The position numbers were made by a program, and so were the translations under genes. A stretch of DNA of 64,000 nucleotides from Fremontodendron californicum (taxonomy: Eukaryota > Streptophyta > Magnoliopsida > Malvales > Malvaceae). Below the pieces are notes generated by a model, which saw only the letters and a list, made by a program, of their open reading frames with translations, was not told the origin of the DNA and searched no databases. Below are positions 11,499-21,616 of this stretch, in pieces; positions within the stretch are counted from its first letter, which is position 1, and each line of letters opens with the position of its first letter. The stretch spans positions 17,908,501 through 17,972,500 of the forward strand of contig JAULJL010000011.1 of NCBI GenBank assembly GCA_030761205.1, read 5' to 3'.

Positions 11499-14447
11499 TT
11501 ATTCAACATAATTCGGCTCAAAAAGTGGTAACTCCTCCACATCTTGTATTGGAAAGTTCTCATAGTAAGGCTTCAATCTATGACCATTCACTTTGAATGC
11601 CTTATCTGTTTTTGGGCTTTGGATTTCAACTGCACCATGAGTAAATACATTAGTAATAACAGGTCCAACCCAACGAGAACGTAACTTACCTGGAAATAAC
11701 TTAAGGCATGAATGGAAGAGAAGAACTTTTTGTCCAACAACAAAGTCCTTTCTTGATATCATCTTGTCATGGAATGCCTTAGTCTTTTCCTTGTAAATCC
11801 TAGAATTCTCATAGGCATCATTCCTTATCTCCTCTAATTCTTGTAGGTCAAGTTTTCTTTGCTTACCTGTCTCATCCATCTCCATGTTGCATTGTTTGAT
11901 AGCCCAATATGATTTATGTTCCAACTCAACAGGAAGATGACAAAGCTTACCATAAACAAGTCGATAAGGAGACATACCTATGGGTGTCTTATATGCTGTC
12001 CTATAAGCCCAAAGTGCATCATCAAGTCGTGAACTCCAATCCTTCCTATTTGGATTAACTGTCTTTTCAAGGATGGACTTAACTTCTCGGTTTGACACTT
12101 CAGCTTGTCCACTAGTTTGAGGATGATATGAGGTGGAGACCTTGTGTGTGATGTTATACTTCCTCAAAAGTGCTTCCATAGTACTATTGCAAAAGTGAGT
12201 ACCTCTATCGCTGATTATGGCCTTTGGCGTTCCAAACCTAGCAAAGATGTTAGTCTTGACAAAATCTGAAACAACTTTAGAGTCATTAGTCCTAGTGGAT
12301 TTTGCTTCCACCCACTTTGAAACATAATCAACGGCAAGTAAAATATAAAGATTACCAAAAGAAGAAGGAAAAGGTCCCATGAAATCCATGCCCCATACAT
12401 CAAAATTTTCAACAATAAGTATTGGAGTTTGAGGCATTTGATTTCTAGCACCTAAGTTACCTGTTTTTTGGCAACGATCACATGACTTGCAAAAGAAGTA
12501 TGCATCTTTGAATATAGTAGGCCAATAAAATCCAGAATCAAGAACTTTCATGGCTGTTCTTTTGGATCCAAAGTGTCCTCCACATGCATAAGAGTGACAA
12601 AAGGTGAGAATAGATTGAAATTCAGATTCGAGTACACACCTTCTTATAATCTGATCGGAGCAATGCTTCCAAAGGTAAGGATCATCCCATATGTAGTATT
12701 TGGCATTACTCTTGATCTTATTTCTTTGAGCTCGTGTCAACTCTTGTGGCAACTTCTTGGTAACTAAGTAATTAACAATATCGGCATACCAAGGAGTTGT
12801 TGTACTTATAAAAAGAAGTTGCTCATCCGGAAAGTTCTCATTCAAGGGTAGTGCATCCTCTTCATGAACTAAACGGCTAAGATGGACCGCAACCAGGTTG
12901 TCACTACCTCTCTTATCTTTTGTCTCCAAATCAAACTCTTGTAAGAGAAGTATCCATCTAATCAACCTTGGTTTGGCCTCCTTCTTAGTGAGTAAGTACC
13001 TAAGGGCTGCATGGTCAGAATATACAATTACTTTAGTACCAATTAAATAAGATCGAAAATTTTCTAAAGCAAATACAACAGCCAAAAGTTCTTTTTCAGT
13101 AGTGGAATAGTTCAATTGAGCATCATTAAGAGTTCGGGAGGCATAATAAATGGCATGTGAGGCTTTGCCAACCCGCTGGCCCAAAACAGCTCCAATGGCA
13201 TAGTCACTAGCATCACACATGATTTCAAAAGGTACATTCCAATCTGGTGGTTGCATGATAGGAGCTGAAGTCAAGAGTCCCTTCAATGTTTCAAACGCCT
13301 CTTTGCATTTGTCATCAAAGTGGAAAACCACATCCTTTTGTAGTAGCTTGCAAAAATGTAATGTGATCTTTGAGAAGTCTTTAATAAATCTCCTATAGAA
13401 ACCTGCATGTCCAAGAAAAGAACGAACCTCTCTCACATTTGTGGGAGGTGGTAAAGAATACATAGTATCTATTTTAGATTTATCAACCTCTACCCCTCTA
13501 GAAGAAATAACATGGCCCAAAACTATTCCTTGTTCTACCATAAAGTGACATTTTTCATAATTCAAAACAAGGTTAGTTTCCATGCATCTTTCAAGTACAA
13601 GTGTAAGGTTCTCTAGACATCTATCAAAAGAATCACCATAGACACTAAAATCATCCATAAACACTTCTATGATGTTCTCTACATAATCTGAAAATATGCT
13701 AACCATACACCTTTGGAATGTAGTTGGTGCACTACAAAGACCAAATGGCATATGCCGGTATGCAAAAGTACCAAATGGACAAGTGAATGTTGTTTTCTCT
13801 TGGTCCTCCGAAGCAATGGCAATCTGATTATAACCTGAAAAACAATCAAGAAAACAATAATGAGAATGGCCAGCTAACCTTTCAAGCATTTGATCAATAA
13901 AAGGTAAAGAAAAATGGTCTTTGCGAGTTGTGGAATTAAGTTTTCGATAATCAATACAAACTCGCCACCCTGTTTGAATCCTGGTAGGAACAAGTTCATT
14001 CTCAGTATTTGTTACCACCGTTACACCTGATTTCTTCGGAACCACTTGGACCGGGCTCACCCATTTGCTATCCGAGATAGGATAGATCACTCCAACATCT
14101 AGGAGCTTCAGTATCTCCTTTTTCACAACCTCCATCATAGGAGGGTTCAATCTTCTTTGTGCTTCTCTTGTTGGTTTGGACGACTCCTCTAACAAAATCT
14201 GGTGCATGCACATAGATGGGCTTATTCCCTTGATATCGGCAATTGTCCAACCAATTGCTGTTTTATGCTCTCTAAGCACCCGGATAAGTCGCTCTTTTTG
14301 CAAAGGTGTGAGCTCTTTGGCAATGATGACCGGTAGTGTGTCCTTTTCACCTAAGAAAACATATTTCAAGTTGTTCGGTAGTGGTTTCAACTCTAAAGTT
14401 GGTGCCTGCAAAATGGAAGGTAGAAGTTTCTCATTAGATAAAGGCAA
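11499..14447 (-). CDS. pol: Athila-type Pol: reverse transcriptase, RNase H, integrase
   Basis: Open frame of 982 residues. The RT domain spans about 118-300, with FMDD at 263-266 as the catalytic YxDD-type motif and the WRVCIDYRKLN and MPFGLCSAP blocks. RNase H spans about 405-530 (CDASD at 411-415, E453, D478). At residue 521 the usual Asp of the ADHLSR motif is Val (VAVHLSRL), which should harm RNase H. Integrase follows: HHCC zinc site (H618, H625, C656, C659), then a core with D688, D747 and E783, and GMDFMGPFPSSFGN, characteristic of Athila. The frame ends shortly after a KVNGHRLKPY block. Upstream it is out of frame with the protease ORF, the join falling near 14465, so an intact Gag-Pol would not be made from this copy. 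Confidence 0.93.
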   Translation of the reverse strand: MPLSNEKLLPSILQAPTLELKPLPNNLKYVFLGEKDTLPVIIAKELTPLQKERLIRVLREHKTAIGWTIADIKGISPSMCMHQILLEESSKPTREAQRRLNPPMMEVVKKEILKLLDVGVIYPISDSKWVSPVQVVPKKSGVTVVTNTENELVPTRIQTGWRVCIDYRKLNSTTRKDHFSLPFIDQMLERLAGHSHYCFLDCFSGYNQIAIASEDQEKTTFTCPFGTFAYRHMPFGLCSAPTTFQRCMVSIFSDYVENIIEVFMDDFSVYGDSFDRCLENLTLVLERCMETNLVLNYEKCHFMVEQGIVLGHVISSRGVEVDKSKIDTMYSLPPPTNVREVRSFLGHAGFYRRFIKDFSKITLHFCKLLQKDVVFHFDDKCKEAFETLKGLLTSAPIMQPPDWNVPFEIMCDASDYAIGAVLGQRVGKASHAIYYASRTLNDAQLNYSTTEKELLAVVFALENFRSYLIGTKVIVYSDHAALRYLLTKKEAKPRLIRWILLLQEFDLETKDKRGSDNLVAVHLSRLVHEEDALPLNENFPDEQLLFISTTTPWYADIVNYLVTKKLPQELTRAQRNKIKSNAKYYIWDDPYLWKHCSDQIIRRCVLESEFQSILTFCHSYACGGHFGSKRTAMKVLDSGFYWPTIFKDAYFFCKSCDRCQKTGNLGARNQMPQTPILIVENFDVWGMDFMGPFPSSFGNLYILLAVDYVSKWVEAKSTRTNDSKVVSDFVKTNIFARFGTPKAIISDRGTHFCNSTMEALLRKYNITHKVSTSYHPQTSGQAEVSNREVKSILEKTVNPNRKDWSSRLDDALWAYRTAYKTPIGMSPYRLVYGKLCHLPVELEHKSYWAIKQCNMEMDETGKQRKLDLQELEEIRNDAYENSRIYKEKTKAFHDKMISRKDFVVGQKVLLFHSCLKLFPGKLRSRWVGPVITNVFTHGAVEIQSPKTDKAFKVNGHRLKPYYENFPIQDVEELPLFEPNYVE

Positions 14448-14463
14448 ATCAATAAATGAAACA

Positions 14464-15123
14464 TCAAACCTTGCTTTCTTTAGGTGGCAGCGAGTGTAAA
14501 GATTCTAGTGCCCCTTCCACATGGTCACTCAAGGCTAGTTCCCCTTTAGCATCCCCCATTCCGAGATGTTTGCTAAGGACTATTTCCACACTATCTTCAC
14601 CATCTAGCTCATAAGCTTGTTGCACTAGTGAGTCAATTATATCAATATTAAAAACAGAATGCACATCACTAGGATATCTCATGGCCTCAAAAATGTTAAA
14701 GTGAATTATTTCACCATCAAATTCTATAGTTAAAGTGCCATCATGTACATCTATTTTAGTTCTTGTCGTTTTCAAGAATGGTCTCCCTAATAGAATAGGT
14801 GTGGGATTAGAAGACATCTCATCTTCTATCTCAATAACATAAAAGTCAGCGGGAAAAACCAATTCATTAACCTGTACAAGAACGTCTTCTACAACTCCTC
14901 TTGGGTAAGTGTTAGAACGGTCAGCAAGTTGTATTATAACACCGGTTTCCTCTAATAGTCCTAGATTCAATGAAGCATAAATTGAATATGGCATGACATT
15001 AATAGATGCCCCTAGATCTAGCATAGCACGCTCAAACCTGGTGTTGCCTATCTTACAAGGAATGGTAAACATACCTGGATCCTTGCATTTAGGTGGGAGT
15101 TTCTTTTGAAGAACAGCTGACAC
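14464..15123 (-). pseudogene. Aspartic protease and linker region, frameshifted from gag and pol
   Basis: A 219-residue open piece between gag and pol. The retropepsin active site is LDLGASINVMP near residue 36, followed by the GRPFLKT block typical of Athila/Tat proteases. It is disconnected from gag by a one-base frameshift near 15127 (the gag frame runs on to a stop at 15048). It is disconnected from pol by another near 14470, where the frame ends at PPKESKV followed by a stop. In an intact relative these three pieces form one polyprotein. Confidence 0.8.
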
Positions 15124-16836
15124 ATTCTCCCTACACTTACCTTTTCATTCCATTTCAACTTCCGTTTAGATGTGCACAACTCTTTTAGGAACTTGGCATA
15201 TCTTGGCACTTGCTTGATAGCATCTAGTAAAGGAATGTTCACCTCTACTTTCCGGAAGGTTTCCAAAATTTCCTTCTCTTGCTCCTCCTTCTTGGACTTT
15301 GCTAACCTGCTAGGAAAAGGTGGAGGAGTTATATAAGAAGGAAATGATGGTTTAGGAATTACCTTTTTTAGTGGCTCGTTGGGATGTGAAGAGGATGCCA
15401 TGGTGTTGTTTTCCCCTTGAGCACTATCATTTTGTGGTGTCTCTAGCTGTTTCCCACTTCTTAAAGTTATAGCATTGGCATTCTCTCTTGGATTCACTAT
15501 GGTTTGGGAAGGTAATTTCCCAGAATCCCTTGCTTGCATTTGACTCATGGTTGTTGCCAATTGCCCAATTTGAGTCTCCAAATTTCAAATACTTGTCTTT
15601 GTTTCCTGTTGAAATTGAATTGTATTAGTAGAAAGAGCTTTAACAAGATCTTCAAGAGAAGTACCTGAATTTTGGGTGGGTGGCAGTTGTTGTCGGGTTT
15701 GGTATGGTTGTTGCACTCTTTGCTGAAAACCCGGTGGCCTGTTGTCAAATGGTGGAGGAATAGTTTGTGATTGGTTCCCTCCATAATTGAAGTTTGGATG
15801 ATCCCTCCATCCTGGATTGTAAGTGTTTGAGTAGGGATCATATTTCCTTGATTGGTTCTGAAATCCACCCATGGCATTCACATGTTCATTGGTGTCCTCT
15901 TGAAGTGTTGGACACATATCAGTTTGGTGCCCCATGTTTGAACATATGCCACAAGCCTTTATTTGCTGTATATTTACCTACAGCCAATTGTTGAACAAGA
16001 GAAGTCAGTTTATCAAATTTTTGTTCAAGGGATGATATACTTACCTCATTAACTCTCTTAGGTTGTGGTGGTGGATCTTGTCTCATTGAGAATTGTTGAG
16101 AATTGGCTGCCATGTTGGAGATTAGAGTTCTAGCAGCCCCGGGAGTCTTATCAACTAGAGCTTCCCCACTAGCGGCATCTATCATACTTCTCTCCATGGG
16201 CATGAGACCTTCATAGAAGTATTGGATGAGAAGTTGTTCACTTATCTGATGGTGTGGACATGATGCACAAAGTTTCTTGAACCTCTCCCAATATTCATAT
16301 AAGGACTCTCCATTGTATTGCCGAATCCCACATATCTCTTTTCTAATGTTGGCAGCCTTAGATGCTGGGAAATACCTTTCCATGAATGCTTTCTTCATAT
16401 CATTCCATGTAGTGATGGTCCCGGATGGTAGATAGTAGAGCCATTCATTTGCTGAATCAGCTAGAGAGAATGAGAAGGCTCTCAACTTAACTTGCTCTTC
16501 CGTGACTCCTGTTGGTCTCATGCTTGAGCAAACTACATGGAATTCCTTGAGGTGCTTATTTGGATCCTCTCCTGCAAAACCATGAAAAGTTGGGAGAAGA
16601 TGAATCAAACCAGATTTTAATTCAAAAGCTACCTCAAGATTAGCATATTCAATGCATAATGGTTGTTGATCCAAGTCCGGAGCGGCTAGCTCCTTGAGAG
16701 TTCGGTTGTCAGCTGCTGCCATCTCTCCTTGCTCCTCTTGGATGTTTTGGATCAACTCCTCGATTGGTTGTTGGTGAGAAGTTATAAATTCTCGAATTCT
16801 CCTAAGTCTTAAGTCTTCTTCAGGAGCTTGGAACAT
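15048..16836 (-). pseudogene. gag: Athila-type Gag, broken by frameshift and stop
   Basis: The N-terminal frame (16836 to about 15970) carries the Athila hallmark NRTLKELAAPD and the capsid-like GLIHLLPTFHGFAGEDPNKH. A frameshift near 15970 moves the reading into a second frame. The second frame carries a CCHC zinc knuckle (CGICSNMGHQTDMC, about 15958-15915), then proline/asparagine-rich sequence. An in-frame TGA near 15584 sits where relatives have an Arg codon, consistent with C-to-T decay. The frame then runs to 15048. Gag would bind and package the element RNA, but this copy cannot yield full-length protein. The initiator at 16836 (MFQAPEEDLR) is plausible because 5' leader precedes it. 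Confidence 0.85.
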
Positions 16837-16917
16837 TCATAAAATAATAATAAGAAAGTAAATAATTAGAACTGAAAATATGAATAAACCAATAAACTAA
16901 TAAACTAAAGAAAGCAA

Positions 16918-16935
16918 TCCCCGGCAACGGCGCCA
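16918..16935 (-). other. Element 1 primer-binding site, tRNA-Asp type
   Basis: On the minus strand this is TGGCGCCGTTGCCGGGGA, complementary to the 3' acceptor end of plant tRNA-Asp including CCA. It lies a few bases after the 5' LTR, as expected for Athila-like elements. Confidence 0.9.
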
Positions 16936-16941
16936 AAAATT

Positions 16942-18743
16942 TGATGCACCCAAAAGAGTGTATCTTATTTAACCTTGCACTTAAAAAGAATCAATTGTAA
17001 AGTATAGTGATTAGCAAGGGTCGAGTCCTCAGGGATTGGGTTTTAGTTTATAAGTTAATAGGTTAAAACTTAAAAACAAGTAAACAAACGTAAAGGGGAT
17101 TTTGAAATCAAATTTAAACTAAAGTTAACAATAAGAATGAGAAAACAAGTAATTAAGAAGAATCAAATATGAAAAATATGGTTAAGGTTTCATTCTCCAC
17201 CACTAGACATCATTAAGAATCAATTTCATATCTATCAACATTAATTAGCTATCAAAGTTAACAATCGTAGATAACAACAAGCTCTGTTACCCCAATCTTT
17301 CCTTAGTTCGTCGTTAAATAGAACAAGCTCTCTATTTAATCTCTAACCATCAAACAACCTAGAATAAGCTCTCTAAATTCAATTTAATGGCAGCGTTATG
17401 ATGAGAAAGATAGGTTGATCTAAGCAACAAACACATAAGCTCGGATTGTTCAACTTAGGTTATGTTCCACTTTGCAATTATTGAAAACTTGACCATAATC
17501 ATTAATCACAAATTGCTACTTATGAATAGGAAATCAAGACAATTACACGGATCAAGACTCCTAAACTAGCATTAGACAATTATCAAGATTTATCTAGTTG
17601 AACACCTAAACAAATCAAAACATCACCATGAACAATTTTTATGGAAGAACATAAGCAACTTTGATAGAAAACAATGATAGATAGATTCTGAAAATTAATT
17701 ACATAACATGTCTAGGGCTTTGAAATCACCCTTAACCAAATAAAAGTTTAGCCTAGCATAGGCATTGTAAACATAAACATAAAATTAAAGAGAATCTAAG
17801 AAGAAAATAAAAGAAAGAAAGAAGAAGAAAAATATTAATTATCCAGCCTCTTGCTCTCTCAAAAACAAAGAAACAAAGAAGAAATCAGAATTTGATGCTT
17901 GGGGAAGTGTCAATTTCGTATGCCCCCTTGGTCTCTATTTATAGGCAATAGCTAGGGCATCAAACAAGTGAATTTCAGCTCTCTCCCTTCAATAAATGCT
18001 GACTTGTGGCTAAAGTTAAGGAAAAGTGGCTGACTTTTGTGTTTTAAGGAAAGATATAAGCCTTGGCAGCCAAGTTTGAATAAAGTAGGAAAGTTTTAGT
18101 CAAAGCACTCTTTAATGAAGAGAGATTATATTCTTGCAGCCAAAGTAAGTGTAAGGAAGGAAAATCTTGGCTGATTTAAGTCTCCTACTTTGACTAGGAT
18201 TAGCTTTAAGGAAAGATACTTACAATTAATGCAAGTTGACAGCCACTAATCCTTCTTTGGCAAGGATAAACTTAAATGTCAACTAGGGTATTAAGAAAAA
18301 GTTGTCATTTACGGCTAGGGTTTTTTTTTGCCACTAGGGTTTTTAGGGAGATATTCCAATGCCGATTTGGATCACCATTTCTTATCCGATTTAGGCCCAT
18401 GACCAGCCGTTGGAAAGGTAATCAAGTGATCTTCAAAAGTCAAGAAATAAGTTTCTTAGAATAAAGAGTCGAACATCATGTTTTCTTAGCAACAAGCTCC
18501 GGAGGTCAAATCTGTCTTCTTGCTTTGCACCAAGAATTTGATCTTTTTGACTCCCAACTCTTTTTCCATCTTGTGATTGTGATTTTGTAAGCTCTTTAAC
18601 ATCCTAATTGACATGTTTTGACTTCATCTCCTCCAAAATACCTACAAAGCATAAAAACCTAGTAAAATGTCAAGGAAGTAAGAATCAAAGCACAAAGTAT
18701 AAAGAAATTAAATAGGAAAATGTATGAAATTAAGCACTTATCA
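16942..18743 (-). repeat. Element 1 5' LTR
   Basis: 1802 bp, same ends as the 3' LTR. It contains a TATA box on the minus strand (TATAAATAG, 17935-17943) that would mark the U3/R boundary. Transcription would run leftwards through gag and pol. Confidence 0.92.
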
Positions 18744-18748
18744 TAAAT

Positions 18749-19073
18749 CCTAAATCCTTCCCCCCAAACTTAATTCTTACATTGTTCTCAATGTAATGCT
18801 ATTAACCCAAATGAAAGAATCATGTGTAAGAGAAAAGAACTAATAACATAAGAATAGAAATAACTAAGACTCAAAACAAAACAAACTCATGCAACCTAAA
18901 TAATCCTAAAATACTAAACAAAAAATTAACAAATAAACATAAATAATAAAAATAGTAAAAATAATAAAAGAAAAAGGAAAAGAAAGAGAAAGCAAATCTG
19001 AATATGGCAGGTTGGAAATTTCTTCTTTGATTGGGCTGCCTTCCCAATTAACACTTGAGTTAGTGTTTTGAAC
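18749..19073 (-). other. Element 2 region downstream of gag-like ORF
   Basis: Noncoding, AT-rich. It has the ACATTG/CAATGT inverted repeat (18779-18794) and, on its 3' side in element orientation, a purine tract (about 18760-18772). Single copy here, whereas in A and B the corresponding block is present on both sides of extra genes. Confidence 0.65.
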
Positions 19074-20012
19074 CTAACCAACACCCTTTCTTGGCTTTTT
19101 AGGCTTGTCAGGCTCATACGTGAAATTTCCCAAATTTATGTGTTTGATAGGAAGCTTTCTTTGCACAACAGTGGATGCATTCTCCATTACAAGTATTATT
19201 CCATCATCCTTTGTGGTGCATAGCTCATCAAGGAAAGGAGCATATTTTGACACTTGTTGAATGGCATCCACAAACAAGTTGTTTAAGGTTTTCGGCATGT
19301 GTTGTTCATGTTCCTCCTCCTTTAACTTTGCAAATCTACTAGGAAAAAGTGGTAAAGAAACATTAGTAAAAATTGGAACCTTAAAAGTTACCCCAAGTGC
19401 TGAAATACTCTTATTTGGATTTGTGGTTTCATTATCCTCAAGAATAGAATCCATCTCTAATTTTGTCTCATCCTCATCTTGTTCCTCATTCCTCAAGGTC
19501 ACAATAGTAGCATGCTCCTTTGGGTTAATCATCGTTTGGGCAGGGAGTTCTTCAGATCTTTGTGCTACCCATCCCACCATACTACTAGCCAATTGGCTCA
19601 TTTGCTTTTCCAAACTCTGGATGCTTGCTCTTGTTTCCTGTTGAAATTGCAAAGTGTCAGTAACAAAAGAATAGACAAGATCTTCTAAAGAAGTACCTGA
19701 GTTTTGAGTCATATGTGGTGGCTGAAAAAGATCTGGTTCTTCAGACCATGATTGATTGAAGCTAGATGGATGAGTGTAATTGGCATAAGGATCTACTTCT
19801 TGGTAATTTTTCAAGTAGCCATAATTAGTATGATCCCACCATCCCTCATGGTAAGTGTTTGAGTAATGATCATACTGTTGGTCTTGGAACACTTGATGGC
19901 CTGGACATCCTCCCATGGCTAATTGTTGAACTGGGGAGGTGAGATTGGCTTGTTGATTCTCCATGTTCATGTATGCCACCAACTCTTCAAGTGTTCGATT
20001 GCTCAATTCCAT
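19074..20012 (-). CDS. Gag-like protein of non-autonomous element 2
   Basis: Open frame of about 312 residues from the Met of MELSNRTLEELVAYMN; an in-frame extension to 20096 looks like leader translation. It begins with the Athila Gag-like motif NRTLEEL, then QFQQETRASIQSLEKQMSQLAS (same block as QFQQETKTSI in element 1). It ends with RKLPIKHINLGNF, matching the Gag-protease linker of element 1. The capsid region and CCHC zinc knuckle are missing, so it is an internally deleted Gag derivative. Close homologues are at 48446-49384 and 54453-55391. The function is unknown; the open frame in two of the three copies suggests either recent activity or selection. Confidence 0.75.
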   Translation of the reverse strand: MELSNRTLEELVAYMNMENQQANLTSPVQQLAMGGCPGHQVFQDQQYDHYSNTYHEGWWDHTNYGYLKNYQEVDPYANYTHPSSFNQSWSEEPDLFQPPHMTQNSGTSLEDLVYSFVTDTLQFQQETRASIQSLEKQMSQLASSMVGWVAQRSEELPAQTMINPKEHATIVTLRNEEQDEDETKLEMDSILEDNETTNPNKSISALGVTFKVPIFTNVSLPLFPSRFAKLKEEEHEQHMPKTLNNLFVDAIQQVSKYAPFLDELCTTKDDGIILVMENASTVVQRKLPIKHINLGNFTYEPDKPKKPRKGVG

Positions 20013-20121
20013 CATTTTTTTTTTCCAAAATTTGAAAAGAAAAACCTGTATGTAAAAGAAAATAAAACTAATTAGACTTAAATAAGAATAAACCAAGTAA
20101 CAAATAAACTAAAGAAAACAA

Positions 20122-20139
20122 TCCCCGGCAACGGCGCCA
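20122..20139 (-). other. Element 2 primer-binding site, tRNA-Asp type
   Basis: Same 18-base tRNA-Asp complement as in element 1, six bases inside the 5' LTR boundary at 20146. Confidence 0.88.
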
Positions 20140-20145
20140 AAAACT

Positions 20146-21616
20146 TGATGCACCCAAAAGAGTGTATCTTATTTAACCTTGCACTTAAAAAAAAATAATC
20201 AATTGTAGAGTATAGTGATTAGCAAGGGTCGAGTCCTCAGGGATTGGGTTTTAGTTTATAAGTTAATAGTTTAAAACTTAAAAACATGTAAACAAAACTA
20301 AAGGAGATTTTGAAATCAGATTTAAACTAAAGTTAACAATAAGAATGAGAAAACAAGTAATTAAGAAGAATCAAATATGAAAAATATGGTTAAGTTTTCA
20401 TTCTCCACCACTAGACATCATTAAGAATCAATTTCATATCTATCAACATTAATTAGCTATCAAAGTTAACAACCGTAGATAACAACAAGCTCTGTTACCC
20501 CAATCTTTCCTTAGTTCGTCGTTAAATAGAACAAGCTCTCTATTTAATCTCTAACCATCAAACAACCTAGAATAAGCTCTCTAAATTCAATTTAATGGCA
20601 ACTTTATGATAAGAAAGATAGGTTGATCTAAGCAACAAACACATAAGGTCGGATTGTTCAACTTAGGTTATGTTCCACTTTGCAATTATTGAAAACTTGA
20701 CCATAATCATTAATCACAAATTGCCACTTATGAATAGGAAATCAAGACAATTACACGGATCAAGACTCCTAAACTAGCATTAGACAATTATCAAGATTCA
20801 TCTAGTTGGCCACCTAAACAAATCAAAACATCATCATGAACAATTTTAATGGAAGAACATAAGCAACTTTGATCGAAAACAATGATAGATAGATTCTAAA
20901 AATTAATTACATAACATGTCAAGGGCTTTGAAATCACCCTTAACCAAATAAAAGTTTAGCCTAGCATATGCATAGATTATACATAAAACTAAAAAGAAAA
21001 ATAAAAATAAAAGAATGGAGAAGAAGAAGAAGAATAATGATGATCCTTGAGTCTCCTCAAAAGATGTCTAGTTTGTGGCTTAAAAGATGGTATTTATAGA
21101 GCTTTAAAACCCTGAGAATGAGTCCTTGCCGCACAAGTAAGCCTGGAGGTGCAAAAATCACGTTTTTGCCTTTTTTTCAGATTTGCGATTAGGGTTTTTC
21201 TGGTCGTAGGGTTCTTTAGGGAGATCTTCTATAGCCATTCTGAATGCCCATTTCTTATCCGATTTGGGCCCATAATATATCGTTGGAAAGATAATGAAGT
21301 AAAATTCAAAAGTCAAGAAGGAAGTTTCTTCAAATAAAGAATATAACATCATGTTTTTCTTACAACAAGCTCCGGAGGTCAAATCTGCCTCATTGCTTTT
21401 CAACCAGAAATTGATATTTTTGACTCCCAAGTCTTCTTCCATCTTGTGCTTATAATTTTGTAAGCTCTTTACCATCATTATTGACATCTTTTGACTTCTT
21501 TCTCCTTATTTTACCTAAAATTAAGAAACATATTATAAGTAAACAAGATAAAGATCGAAAACATAACAAAAACTAAAGGTAGAAAGGCATAAAATGTATA
21601 TTTTATGAGCTTATCA
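20146..21616 (-). repeat. Element 2 5' LTR
   Basis: 1471 bp, from TGATGCACCC to GAGCTTATCA. The U3 end belongs to the TGATAAGCTC subtype, while R/U5 is shared with element 1. Abuts sequence X at 21617. Confidence 0.88.

Larger units (their letters stand above)
8076..18743 (-). mobile_element. Element 1: complete Athila-like Ty3/gypsy retrotransposon
   Basis: Both LTRs (8076-9890 and 16942-18743) are present and look nearly identical by eye, differing mainly by small indels. A perfect 5-bp target-site duplication TAAAT flanks the element (8071-8075 and 18744-18748). Read on the minus strand the order is 5' LTR, tRNA-Asp PBS, gag, protease, RT-RNase H-integrase, ~1.6 kb noncoding region, PPT, 3' LTR. 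Pol is one open frame, but gag and protease carry frameshifts and an in-frame stop. The copy is therefore young but probably cannot mobilise itself. It is inserted inside element 2. Confidence 0.92.
7186..21616 (-). mobile_element. Element 2: non-autonomous Athila-like retrotransposon, left-truncated, host of element 1
   Basis: Read on the minus strand it has a 5' LTR (20146-21616), a tRNA-Asp primer-binding site, a gag-like ORF (19074-20012), a hairpin/PPT-like block (18779 leftwards) and part of the 3' noncoding region (7186-8070). It has no pol. Element 1 splits it at TAAAT (8071-8075 and 18744-18748). Its sequence on both sides of that insertion matches one continuous stretch of element A around 45840-45900, which confirms the join. 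The left end is lost near 7186, so the 3' LTR is missing. Confidence 0.8.

Noticed and set aside
16918..16935. Apparent tRNA-Asp 3' ends at several sites
   Set aside because: Only the 18-base acceptor complement is present, each next to an LTR; these are primer-binding sites, not tRNA genes.
19261..19644. Antisense ORFs (127 codons) opposite the gag-like genes, repeated at 48633-49016 and 54911-55204
   Set aside because: Serine/cysteine-rich shadow of the Glu/Asp-rich gag-like frame; it is conserved only because the sense frame is.
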